Part shown: positions 22,376 through 32,650 of the stretch, piece by piece
Numbering within the stretch: position 1 is the stretch's first letter
Layout: each line of letters starts with the position of its first letter
Source: Valencia hispanica
Lineage: Eukaryota > Chordata > Actinopteri > Cyprinodontiformes > Valenciidae
DNA length: 64,000 nucleotides
Direction of reading: 5' to 3'
Assembly: GCA_963556495.2 (NCBI GenBank)
Contig: OY747705.1
Coordinates: forward strand, 30,648,798 to 30,712,797
Notes under the pieces: generated by a model
The model's input: the letters and a program-made list of their open reading frames with translations, nothing else
What the model was told of the DNA's origin: nothing
The model's database searches: none
Translations under genes and position numbers: made by a program

Positions 22376-23880
22376 AGGCAAGGCAAGGCAAGGCAATTTT
22401 ATTTGTATAGCACACTTTCAACAGCAGGGTAATTCAAGGTGCTTTACATGATTTGGTGATTTAAAAAAAAACACATAAAAGAAACACACATTACACATGA
22501 TACACAATAAAGCAAGAGAAAAAAAAAGCAAGAGAGCATGAACACATTTCATACATATGACATCAAGCATTTACTCAAAGGCAATTCTAAACAGATGGGT
22601 TTTTAGTCTCGATTTAAAGCAGTTCAGAGTTTCAGCAGCTCTACACTCGTCAGGAAGTCTGTTCCAGATAAGGGGAGCATAAAAAGTGAAAGCTGCTTCT
22701 CCATGTTTAGTTCTGAGTCTAGGGATGTTTAGTAGGCTAGAGTTGGAGGACCTGAGTGGTCTTGGTGGTTGGTACCATGACAACAGGTCTTCAACATATT
22801 TTGGTGCTAAGCCATGTAATGATTTATAAACTAGTAAAAGTATTTTAAAGTCTATTCTCTGAGCTACAGGGAGCCAGTGTAAGGACTTTAGAACTGGGGT
22901 GATGTGCTCTACTTTCCTGGTTCTAGTGAGGACGCGAGCGGCAGCGTTCTGCATCAGCTGCAGCTGTCTGATTGACTTTTTAGGCAGACCTGTGAAGATG
23001 CTGTTGCAGTAATCAATCCGACTAAAGATAAACGCATGGATGAGTTTTTCTAGGTCGTGTTGCAAAATCAGTCCTTTAATCCTAGAGATGTTCTTCAGGT
23101 GATAGAACGCTGACCTTGTTATTGCCTTTATGTGACCCTGGAGGTTCAGGTCTGAGTCCATTACTACACCTAGGTTTCGAACCTGATCAGTAGTTTCTAG
23201 CTGTATTAATTGAAGCTGTGTGCTGACTCTTGATGGTTCCTCCTTGGGTCCAAAAATAATCACTTCAGTTTTGTTTCTATTCAGCTGGAGAAAGTTATGG
23301 CACATCCATCCATTTATTTGGTCAATGCATTGATTTAGGGTTTGAATGGGTTCAGAGTCACCTGGTGACATTGTAATGTAGAGCTGAGTGTCATCTGCGT
23401 AGTTATGGTAGCTAATGTTATTGGTTGCTATAATCTTGCCTAGTGGGAGCATGTAGATATTAAATAAGAGGGGCCCCAGGATGGAGCCCTGGAGCACCCC
23501 ACATGTGATTTCTGTTCGTTCTGATGAAAAGTTTCCTATTGAAACATAGAAGTCCCTGTTCTTTAGGTAAGACTCGAACCAGCCAAGTACTGTACCAGAG
23601 AGTCCGACCCAGCTCTCCAGTCGTTCCAATAAAATATCATGATCAACAGTGTCAAATGCTGCACTGAGGTCCAACAGAACCAGCACTGTGGTTCTTCCAC
23701 AGTCTGTATTTATGCGGATGTCATTAAATACTTTGACGAGGACAGTCTCGGTGCTGTGGTGAGCGCGGAAACCAGACTGAAAAGCATCAAAACGGTTTGT
23801 CATTGTTATGAAGCCATTTAACTGCTGAAACACAGCTTTTTCAATAAGATGCCAGAAGTCAGTAATGGTATCACAAACTG
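22376..23880 (-). mobile_element. L2/Maui-type LINE, 5'-truncated
   Basis: The reverse transcriptase frame (23833-22571) is followed by a ~190-base 3' untranslated region ending in TTGCC repeats at 22376-22396 (CAAGGCAAGG on the + strand), a tail found on L2 elements of fish. Upstream of 23838 coding similarity fades, and IEKAVFQQL marks the last recognisable residues. A second copy of the same family, with the same tail, lies at 49310-49747. Confidence 0.9.
22571..23833 (-). pseudogene. L2-type LINE reverse transcriptase, C-terminal 420 residues
   Basis: Open for 420 codons. [12 protein letters not shown] at 54-65 is reverse transcriptase motif [15 protein letters not shown] at 111-124 is motif B, and YADD at 145-148 is the catalytic box. 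The thumb follows ([28 protein letters not shown]), and the end [13 protein letters not shown] [13 protein letters not shown] is standard for L2. It would copy element RNA at a nicked target. The N-terminal endonuclease and first RT blocks are missing, so it is not mobile by itself. The surviving part is unbroken, suggesting a fairly recent insertion. Confidence 0.93.
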
Positions 23881-25435
23881 CTGCAACAAAAGTGAGAAAA
23901 CACAGCAGGTCTCTAGCAACAGGGAATTATTTCTGAACAATTTTCAATTTTTGTAAATTTAGTAATCAGTGCTGCTTTAGTAAAGCAACAAAATATGGGC
24001 ATCTGTTTCTACAGCATAATTGTGAATATCAGATCAGAAAATGCAATAGACAAAAAAGATTAGCATACTTGCAATTTTCAGATTTCATATCTGTTTTCTG
24101 TGGATCTTTTTACATTTTAAAATCTTGTATGTATTGCCGGTTAAAGTAGTTGACATGCATGTGTTTGTACTTCAATACCTGCACCACATCAAACATGGAT
24201 AATACCAAATTATGATGCCTTTTATCCTAGATAAGTACACTTTTGAACACACATTAATTAGAAGCAAATCTTTGATCTTCATCTCAAGTAAATGATCAGT
24301 TTAGAGAGTTTTGAATAAAATGTAGAGCAATGCTCTTGAAGAATTGAGCTGTTTTCTGCTTCCCCAGATGTAATGTAACTATCTCACAACAGCTCCTGCC
24401 CCCTTAGTGTTATATGTATTCCTAGAACTATACTGTAGACAAAGAAAATCAAGGCAAGTCTGCTCAGGCAGGATTTTCTACATTTTCACAAGATCTGTGT
24501 GGAAAATAAAAAAATAAATTTAAACTGTTATACAATTGTTCCCCTCTATGCTCTGTGAACTCACTGTGTCACGCACATGCTACTTGGTCATGGATCTCCC
24601 TCTTCAGACTATAATAGGTTCTATACACATCAGCATCTATTTTCAGGGTGTTGTACAAATGTTGTGACATGGTATATCTTAGGCCGAACATAAATGTAGG
24701 CGTCCATACTTGACTAAAGAGCATGTAAAAAATAAAATTGAGAAAACAATGCCACACAGGGATCTGAATCTGAACCTCTAAGCAGAAAATATGTATAAAA
24801 ACCACAATTTTCACACAGGTGTTGGCATGGTTATCCAAAGAAAATGTCTCAAAAATGATTTCTCCAACAGTCATTTTTACCTTTTTATTCATGAGTCCCC
24901 AGTTCTCAGCTTTGTCAAAACTGGCCGGATTTAACATCCTTGGTATGGGAATGGGTTGACATTAAAACTAATGAAATGCCTTTGTACCTGCCTTCTTCCA
25001 CTGTATGCTGCATTTTATCTATTTGTCAAAGCATTAGGAGATTAGTCATGTAAGGCCTCGATTCCTTTGTGGAGTTATTTGAGAATTAGTCTGTGAAGGG
25101 CGTTTTTGCAAGCCAGAAGTGAAAGGATCTGTCATCTTTGCCTGTATATCTCACAGATACACTTTGCTTCCTGGTTAGGGAACACATTTGGGTGTCCACA
25201 GATGCTTATAGCAGCAATAACCTGCTTATAACCAGCAATTATTACAAAAAAGTAATCTGACACTAGACATTAGATTAACTCAAGACAATGTTTAATTTTC
25301 TTAAGACCTATAAATACAGAACCATTGAGGTAAAAAAGGAAATCATCGCAAGTAGACATTAAAGGTCTCATTCACTGAGAAACTGTTTAAAACTTAATGA
25401 CTTAACAAAATATGATCCTCCACTCTAAGTAGGAC
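23881..25435. other. Unassigned sequence
   Basis: AT-rich. The 122-codon frame at 24569-24937 (-) has no recognisable domain and overlaps nothing else. Confidence 0.4.
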
Positions 25436-25439
25436 ATGT

Positions 25440-25778
25440 ATGCTGCACATGATACTGTTGTCCTACCCCCGTTACTGCTTCAACCACAGAAAGAAAATAG
25501 ACAGCAAAAACGAGCATCAGAAAAAGTCGTGTTATCTACGTAGAAGTGTATTCTGGCCACGCCCACTTTGCCTTGCGACTGCCCATGGGAAGGTGGGGGC
25601 CAGAAAGAGGAGAGTGCATCACAGCTGGTGAAGGCTAACCATTAGCAACTCCACAACAAGGGAGAACACGGTCGGGCTTGTGTTATTTGTGGACATAGAC
25701 ATCAGCGTTGCATTTTTTACCCAAGAAAGAGGAGCTGAGGAAGAAACTGTTGGAATTTGTCTTGGAACATCACCAGTG
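25440..25778 (+). pseudogene. Probable THAP-like finger remnant cut by the gypsy insertion
   Basis: From about 25670 one frame reads RACVICGHRHQRCIFYP, and the next frame continues as KKEELRKKLLEFVLEHHQ. Together they have the Cys-x2-Cys start and aromatic-Pro-basic middle of a THAP finger. One frameshift is needed, and the sequence stops at the LTR end at 25779. GC-rich upstream sequence (25550-25660) may be a promoter region. It could also be an unrelated Cys-rich frame. Confidence 0.35.
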
Positions 25779-26290
25779 TGTCATGCTTGTAAGTTTTAAT
25801 GACTCCAAGTACAGACAGCAAACCCAGATGACAGGAGACCTTATCTTTCTTTCAAATATTTATTAACAATAAAGTTAGTGAACGTGACAGCGGGAGTCTG
25901 AGGAAGCGGTGAAGCGTCAACGGATTCCAGCAAACGGGAGCGGGGACTGAGGAGACAGGTAAGAGGTTAGTTGCGGTTGAGGGTTCAGGAGTGTGGATAT
26001 GAGTAACGGAAGAGAGCTTACTCGGTTGTCGGCTTCTGAGAAGCTTGGAGGAGGTCTGCAGGAAACAGTTACTGAGTCTGGCTGGGGAGCGGATGGTTTG
26101 AGTGAGTGATGAGCCCTTTGTTCTGCACAGGTGGAGACGGTGGAGGGCGGACAGGCAGGCATAGGAGAGCGGCGGAGTTCGGGTGAGTAATGGTTCTGAT
26201 TACAGGTAAAAGTGGAACGGAGACTGACCAGAGATGAAATCCAGGATCCAAAGAAGAACACTGCTGGGAGGTCGATGAATGAGTTCTGTG
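25779..26290 (-). repeat. 3' LTR of the third gypsy element, 5' part missing
   Basis: Element-strand end ...CATGACA at 25779, with AATAAA-type signals near 25865. Bases about 26040-26235 are repeated in inverted orientation at 30295-30495. The LTR start (expected TGTCA) is not found: pol reads straight into LTR sequence near 26240-26290, so the join is a deletion. Confidence 0.7.
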
Positions 26291-29200
26291 GGAAAAGCAG
26301 GTGAGGACTAGAGACGACAGGCTTGATCCGAGAGGCATGAAAAACTGGGTGGACTCGAAGATGAGATGGAAGTCTTAGTCTGACTGTGGATGGGTTGATG
26401 ATGGATTCAATAGTGTACGGACCTAGGAACCTGGGTGAAAGTTTCTTAGAGTATGACTTGAAAGGGAAGTCCTTAGAGGAAAGCCAAACCTGTTGTCCTG
26501 GATAGTAATCCGGTGCGGGAAGACGTTTATGATCAGCGACACTCTTGTTTTGAGCCGCTGTTCGGTGCAGGGCCCTCTGGGCTTGGTTCCAGATGCGGTG
26601 GAAGGAATGGACTTGAGCTCGAACTGAGGGAACCAAAGGATCTGGGAGAGAAGAGGGAAGTAATGGTGGTTGATATCCAAGGGCGATCTCAAATGGGGAT
26701 AATGTAGTGGCTGATGACACGTGAGAATTGTGGGAATACTCGATCCAAGGTAGGTGCTGGCTCCAGGAGGTGGGGTTGTCTGTGCAAAGGCAGCGAAGGG
26801 TGTTCTCAATTTCCTGATTCAGTCGTTCGCATTGACCGTTGGTCTGTGGATGATAGCCAGAGGAGAACTGTTACTTGGCCCCTAGCGCAGAACAGAAACC
26901 CTTCCAGACTTGGGAGACGAACTGGGGGCCCCGATCCGAAATGATTTCAGTAGGGATGCCATGCAAACGAAAAACTTGGTGGATGAGTATTTGAGCGGTA
27001 ACGGCTGATGATGGGAGTCTAGGGAGAGCGATGTGATGACAGGCCTTGGAAAAACGGTCTATGATGGAAAAGATGACACTTTTGCCTTTGGAGGTGGGTA
27101 GTCCGGTGACGAAATCAAGAGCGAAATGTGACCAAGGACGGGAAGGAAGGCTCAGGGGTTGGAGAAGACCAGAGGGGAGTTTGTGTGGTGTCTTATACTT
27201 ATTGCAGATAGGACAGGCGGTTACATTTTCTATAACGTCCTTATTGAGAGAAGGCCACCAGAAATAGTGTCGGAGAAGGGCTACAGTGTGACTGATACCA
27301 GGATGACATGAAAATCTCGACGCATGTCCCCACTGGATAGTCCTTGCTCTAAGGGATGTTGGAACATAAATTTGCCGGGGAGGACCTCCTCCTGGGTCTG
27401 GCTCAGTTCTCTGAGCCTCTTGGATGGCTCGTTGTAGACCCCAGGAGAGGGCCCCAATGAAACAAGAGGGGGGAAGAATGGGTTCAGGCTGACTGGGGGA
27501 ATCTTCAGATAGGTATTGACGGGAGAGGGCATCTGCTTTGTGGTTCTTAGATCCGGGACGGTAGGAAATGGCCAAGGGAAATCGGGAGAAGAACAGTGAC
27601 CATCGATATTGGCGAGGATTAAGTCTCTTAGCTGACTGAATATAGGATAGATTCTTGCGGTCGGTCCATACGGCCACTGGGAACTCCGTACCCTCCAGAC
27701 AGTGCCTCCACTCCTCTAAGGCGAGTTTAATGGCCAGGAGCTCCCGGTCACCGATGTCGTAATTGGCCTCTGCTGATGTGAACCTCTTGGAAAAGAATGC
27801 ACAGGGGTGCAATTTGTGATCTGACATGGAACGTTGAGACAAAACAGCTCCCACACCGGTGGCTGAGGCATCGACTTTAAGGATGAACTGAGCGGATGAG
27901 TTGGGATGGATGAGAACGGGGGCTTGGATGCATGGTTGCTTGAGTTCTTCAAAGGCTCTATCAGCCTCCGGGATCCAACTGAACGACACCTTAATGGAAG
28001 TGAGTGCGGTGAGAGGGGCTGCGATGATGCTGAAGTTCTTGATGAATCTTCTGCAGAAGTTAGCAAATCCTAGGAACCGTTGAAGCGGCTTCCTGGACTC
28101 CAGGGCTGGCCACTCTGCGATGGCCTTGGTCTTGGCGGGATCTGCTCTGACCTGTCCACCCTCGAAAATGAAGCAAAGGAAGGTTATGGAGGAGACATGG
28201 AAATCGCATTTCTCAGCCTTTACGTACAAACGGTTCTCCAGGAGCCGCTGAAGAACCCGTCGTATGTGGTCCTTATGTTCTTCGAGACTGTTGGAATAAA
28301 TAAGAATATCATCGAGGTAAACAAAGACAAATTGGTGGAGGAAATCTCGAAGTACATTGTTTACTAAGTTCCGGAACACAGCAGGAGCATTAGTGAGCCC
28401 GAACGGCATGACCAGATTCTCGTAATGTCCAATAGGAGTCTTGAAAGCTGTCTTCCATTCATCACCAGCACGGATCCGAACGAGGTGATAAGCATTCCTG
28501 AGGTCCAATCTCGAAAATATGGTTGCCTTAGAAATCGGTTCAAAAGCAGATGAGATAAGGGGAAGCGAATACTTACATTTAACTGTGATTTGATTAAGAG
28601 CTCGATAATCTATGCAGGGTCTGAGGGAATTGTCCTTTTTCTTAACAAAGAAAAATCCTGCACCAAGAGGAGATGATGATGGACGAATAAGACCTGCTTT
28701 CAATGAGTCCCTGATGTTTCTCTCCATAGCCTCACGTTCCTGACGAGAGATGTTAAAGAGGCGACCCGAGGGTAGAGGGGCTCCAGGAAGGAGGTCAATG
28801 GAACAGTCATAAGGTCGGTGCGCAGGTAGAGAGAGAGCGAGGTCCTTGCTGAAGACCTGTCTTAGGTCATGGTAATCTCGGGGCACAGAGGATATGTCAG
28901 GAGGAGGAGAGAGAGCCTCTTCTCCCTTGTCGTGAGATGGGAGGGCTGAATGGAGACAGTTCTTTAAACACTCAAAGCTCCAAGTGTCGATTCGTTTTTT
29001 GGACCAGTTTATATGAGGATTATGAATTGACAACCAAGGATAACCGAGCACAATGGGACTCTCTTCAATGGGGAAGACGAGGAACTGAATAGATTCGTGA
29101 TGGCTGCCGGAAACGATCAGGGTAACGGGCTGAGTCTGATGAGTGATACTGGTCATGGGGGTACCGTCTAACGCGTTCACTGTGAGAGGTATTACTAAAC

Positions 29201-29450
29201 TAGTGACTGGAATATTTAATCTGTGGGCTAGGTCTGGGTGAATAAGGTTTTGCTCCGAACCGGAGTCTACAAAAGCCGAACAACTATAGGGGGTCTTAAA
29301 CTCGAGACTAAGGGACGCGGGGAGAATGAGTCTCTGTCCTTCGTTTACTCTTCCCGTCAGGACCCCTATATTCACTGACGGGCTGATCCTTTTGGGCAGA
29401 GTGGGCAAGAGGCAATGAAGTGATTGGGAGCTCCACAGTAAAGGCAACAC
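25917..29450 (-). pseudogene. Gypsy chromovirus pol: protease, RT, RNase H, integrase; one in-frame stop
   Basis: Residues are counted from the 29450 ATG, though translation probably enters from gag by a frameshift in the 29372-29450 overlap. Protease D-S-G is at 62-64. RT catalytic YLDD is at 378-381. RNase H KVDASATG starts at 526. The integrase finger has His709, His716, Cys746 and Cys749. Core Asp is at 779 (ALDF) and 839 (SDRG). A TAA at 26871-26873 interrupts the frame after SALGAK. The same frame then continues with GYHPQTNGQ, the catalytic Glu in CERLNQE, and the rest of integrase to HPVFHASRIKPV. The last ~115 codons, from about SFIDLPAVFF, derive from LTR sequence instead of a chromodomain. 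Apart from these two defects every catalytic residue is present. Confidence 0.95.
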
Positions 29451-30103
29451 CCCGACGTCATACGGCGGTGTATCTCTTGTGAAGTAAGTTTAGCGCGACC
29501 TAACTGCATGGGTTCTGGGGAGTCATGACTGGGTGAATGTGGCCTAGGAGAACCCCGGGATTGTTCAAATCTGGGACTGGCTGAAGCGGTGGCTGCCTTG
29601 GACCGGTTACGTTCCTTGGCTCTGTTGTCTAGTCTGATGGCTAAGCTAATTAGGTCATTAAGAGACTCTGGTTCATCTCGACTAGCGAGGTCGTCCTTGA
29701 TTCTGTCGTTTAGGGCATTGTAAAACGCCCCTCTCAGAGCTGGAGCGTTCCAGCCTGATTCGGCAGCTGGGGTGCAAAACTCTATGGCAAAATCTGCCAC
29801 GGAGTGTCTTCCCTGTTTTAAGCTCCAAAGTCTTTTCCCTACCTCTTCAGTACTCTGAAGAGGGGAAAAGGTTAGTTTGAATAAATCAAGAAACTCCTTA
29901 TAGGAGGTTCGATTTATATTATCCTCACTGACTAAGGCCTCAGCCCACTTAAGAGCTCGATCCCGGAGTAAACCTATTAAATAGGAAAACTTCTTGGAGT
30001 CTGTTTGGAACGACTGCGGGGAATTAGAAAATACCAGAGCACATTGTAATAAAAAAACATTACATTTTTGTTGGAGGAGTATTATAATATTCATGATATG
30101 CAA
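29372..30103 (-). pseudogene. Gypsy chromovirus gag, N-terminally truncated
   Basis: The capsid-type region includes FLLQCALVF, IGLLRDRALKWAEAL, TSYKEFLDLF and a zinc knuckle near the end ([14 protein letters not shown]: Cys-x2-Cys-x4-His-x4-Cys) that packages RNA. The frame overlaps pol by 79 bases in another phase, the usual gag-pol frameshift layout. The ATG at 30103 is probably not native, because family-like residues begin only at about residue 13 and the sequence upstream is unrelated. Confidence 0.9.
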
Positions 30104-30140
30104 ATGTATCGCCTGTGATTGACTTACAGCAATGCGAGTC

Positions 30141-30497
30141 TTACGCTGCCTCCGAAGAAATAACTAACTCAACTGACTTCACTGTGTTAGGTCTCAGCAG
30201 CTGTGTGCTGGGTGAGTGGATGTGTGTGTTTGTTTCTACCTTGTTCCTGCAGGGGGGCGTGACCGGCAGGTTCTGAAGCAGGTGCTTCTCATCAGATCCA
30301 TCAGCAGCACCAGTCTCCGTTCCACTTTCACCTGGAATTAGAACCATTACTCACCCGAACTCCGCCACTCTCCTATGCCTGCCTGTCCGTCCTCCACCGT
30401 CTCCACCTGCGCAGAACAAAGGGCTCATCACTCACTCAAACCATCCGCTCCCCAGCTAGACTCAGTAATTGTTTCCTGCAGACCTCCTCTAAGCTTA
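30141..30497 (+). repeat. LTR-like fragment in inverted orientation
   Basis: From about 30295 to 30495 the + strand carries the sequence found on the - strand at 26040-26235: CCAGTCTCCGTTCCACTTT, AGAACCATTACTCACCCGAA, ACAAAGGGCTCATCACTCA and CCATCCGCTCCCCAGC occur in the same order with few changes. The part from 30241 (CCTGCAGGGGGGCGTG) is probably further LTR sequence. It therefore points against the element it adjoins. Confidence 0.8.
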
Positions 30498-30537
30498 AAT
30501 ATGGATTTTTGCTAATTAAGGAGATCAGCTGCAGGAG

Positions 30538-30539
<2 letters not shown>

Positions 30540-30582
<43 letters not shown>
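30540..30582. repeat. (TA)n microsatellite
   Basis: About 21 TA units between the LTR fragment and the hAT end. Confidence 0.97.
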
Positions 30583-30586
<4 letters not shown>

Positions 30587-30639
30587 AACTCTTTTTCTGT
30601 CATAATATTCTTTTAGTCACCTCAGAATTCATTTCAGGT

Positions 30640-30797
30640 ATGATGTTTTAGAACGATGCAAGAGTAGTGTAACTAGTAATATAACTAAGTTACTTTCCAA
30701 AAAAAAGTAACTAAGTATTGTAAGGGATTACTTTTATGAGAAGTAATGAGTAATTTGTAATGGATTACTTTTTTTGAGTAACTTCCCCAACACTGGC
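30640..30797. mobile_element. hAT-type terminal fragment
   Basis: Repeated TAACTA/TAATGGATTACTTT words and the end GAGTAACTTCCCCAACACTG are the subterminal and terminal pattern of a fish hAT. A similar end closes the complete copy at 54584-55443. Confidence 0.6.
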
Positions 30798-30944
30798 CTT
30801 TTTAACATGGGACTCAATGGGAAATTGCTCCTTTCTGGAGCCAGCCCCCAGCGGATGAGGGGTGAACTGCAATTTTTGTCACTTCCGGGATGGCTTCAAT
30901 TCTGAGCGGCAGAGTTTGCCCCTTGGTTGCACTGTACTGTGACT
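30798..30944. repeat. Dispersed repeat fragment
   Basis: GATGAGGGGTGAACTGCAAT, TTTTGTCACTTCCGGGATGG and CAGAGTTTGCCCCTTGGTT look like a common fish non-autonomous repeat. It runs directly into family X. Confidence 0.45.
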
Positions 30945-31513
30945 GTTTACAAGATGTCAAAGCGCAAGTGTAGCTTTATGGTCAAGCATAGCTGGAAAGC
31001 TGGCATATGTGTTTCAGTGTGTGACAAAACTGGCAAAGATCCTGTAGGTCACATGGACACAAAAACTATGATAATACTGTCCAAAATAAGAGACCGAGGG
31101 GGATGAAGATGAAAATTAAAGACTGGAGTATACACTTTTTTATTGTTTTTTGAGACTGCTGCTTTTTACTTTTATCATTACATTGAAAAGAAAATAATAC
31201 TTATTTTTTCAAAATATTATTTAAGATTTTTGTTTCTTTTTGTCCAGTATGACTTAAAAAGTGAACTATTATTGTTACTCATACATTTTTTTAAATTCAA
31301 ATAAGTAATTATTTCTATAATTAATTAATTTACCAAGATTTTTAGGTCATTTTGGTACTTGTGAAAGCCTATCTGAAGTTTGTTATTTGACCATACCACA
31401 TGGAGAATGCATGCTTTTATATATGTTTAATTCAAAAGTCTTGTTCCATCCTGAAAGTGTTTCAGGGCTAGGCCAAGTGTCCTCATTTTGGAAATCAAAA
31501 TGTGATCACCCTA
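30945..31513 (+). mobile_element. Family X, copy A (BED-like hAT-type non-autonomous element)
   Basis: Shares, in order, GTTTACAAG, GTGTTTCAGTGTGTGACAAA, CACATGGACACAAAAACT, ACTTTTTTATTGT, GAAAGTGTTTCAG and TTTTGGAAATCAAA with copy B (56890-57868), and its second half with copy C (46552-46961). The 3' end TTTGATTTCC on the complement precedes a TAGGGTGA terminus. ATGTCAAAGCGCAAGTGTAG near 30953 codes MSKRKCSF, the kind of start seen in hAT-type finger proteins. The rest is broken. Confidence 0.65.
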
Positions 31514-31672
31514 TGTAACACAAATTGTAACCTAGAGTATCATTAAATGTAACTGTATTCTAATTACATGTACTCTCCATATACTTAATCAATTACAATG
31601 ATTTTTAATATTTAATTAAATTACATTACACAATTACATATAACTAGTTACTCCTGAACCCCAGTGGTAATT
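31514..31672. mobile_element. hAT-type terminal fragment
   Basis: Subterminal words (TGTAACTGTATTCTAATTAC) and the end ACTAGTTACTCCTGAACCCC are read as another hAT right end, in the same direction as 30640-30797. Confidence 0.45.
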
Positions 31673-31689
31673 TTGTAACATTTTAAATT

Positions 31690-32650
31690 CACAGCGATTA
31701 AATACATTAAATTGACAATAAATAGATAACTACATAAATGTGGAAATAAATAAATGAGGTAATACATTTGTAAATATACAAATAAATATATAAATTAAAA
31801 AATAAATGTGAAAATAACTACATAAATGGGGAAATAAATACAATTGGAAATGCATTTGTAAATAAATAGAGAAATAAATATATACATTTTTAGTAAATAA
31901 AAAAATACAGCAATAAATATATAAATGAGGAAATAAATAAGTAAATGGGTAAATATAATTGAATTGAATTTTTGGGAATAAATAAAAAATTTAATTATGT
32001 ATTTCCAAATGTATTTATTTGTTTACAATTTTATTTTCTTTCCACATTTATTTATTTTCACATTTATTTATATATTTATGTCCACATTTATTCAATTATT
32101 TATTTTCACATTTATTTATTCAATCATTTCCATAGTTATTTATTTCCAAATTTATTTATTTTCTGATTTACTTATTTATTTCCCTCCACATTTATTTCAT
32201 TATTCATTTCCACATGTATTTAATCCCCCTTTATTTATTTCCACATTTATTTAATTATTTATTTAATTATTTATTTCCACATTCCACTTTATTTCTAGCA
32301 TCTGACTGTGAGATTCCAGCGGCCTGGTATCTCAACTCTGTGACAGACACACAGGGCAGCAAAACGCCGCTAGCGCTCTTCGGAAGAGAGCCAGTTCTGT
32401 GTGAACTGGAGTCTCGGAGCTGACCAATCAGGCTTAAGGCCAGTGTTAGAAATGCCCCCCTTATTAGAATACACTTCAGTGAATAAAGAAATGTGGAAAT
32501 AAATAATTAAATAAGTTTGGAAATAAATAATTAAATAAATGTGAAAATAATTTTTTTTATACTTTTCTTATTTATTCCCACATTTATTTATATATTTATT
32601 TATTTTCAATTGTATTTACCCATTTATTTATTTATTTATTGTTAATTTTG
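31690..32650. repeat. AT-rich long inverted repeat with a unique GC-rich core
   Basis: The left arm (about 31700-31975) is built from AAATAAAT-type words. Bases 31990-32290 and 32560-32640 consist of the complementary TTTATTT and CCACATTTATTT words. The core 32295-32460 is of normal composition (CAGCGGCCTGGTATC, AACGCCGCTAGCGC). The outer ends, ATTGACAATAAATA and the complement of TTTATTGTTAATTTT, also pair. It looks like a foldback-type element with microsatellite-like arms. The open frames in it are artefacts of composition. Confidence 0.65.

Larger units (their letters stand above)
25779..30103 (-). mobile_element. Third Ty3/gypsy element: chromovirus with near-open gag-pol
   Basis: Gag (29372-30103), pol (25917-29450) and an LTR end (25779 side) lie in order on the - strand. 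The outer end reads CATGACA on the element strand, matching the TGACA end of the LTR at 1745-2473. The 5' end of gag and the 5' LTR are missing. In their place at 30141-30497 is an LTR-like block in the opposite orientation. The chromodomain is lost through a junction between integrase tail and LTR sequence. It is closely related to the copy at 1-2473. Confidence 0.9.

Noticed and set aside
26423..26809. 128-codon frame on the - strand as a separate gene
   Set aside because: Out-of-frame shadow of the gypsy integrase.
31972..32254. Open frames rich in Phe, Ile and Tyr as membrane proteins
   Set aside because: They are translations of the TTTATTT array.
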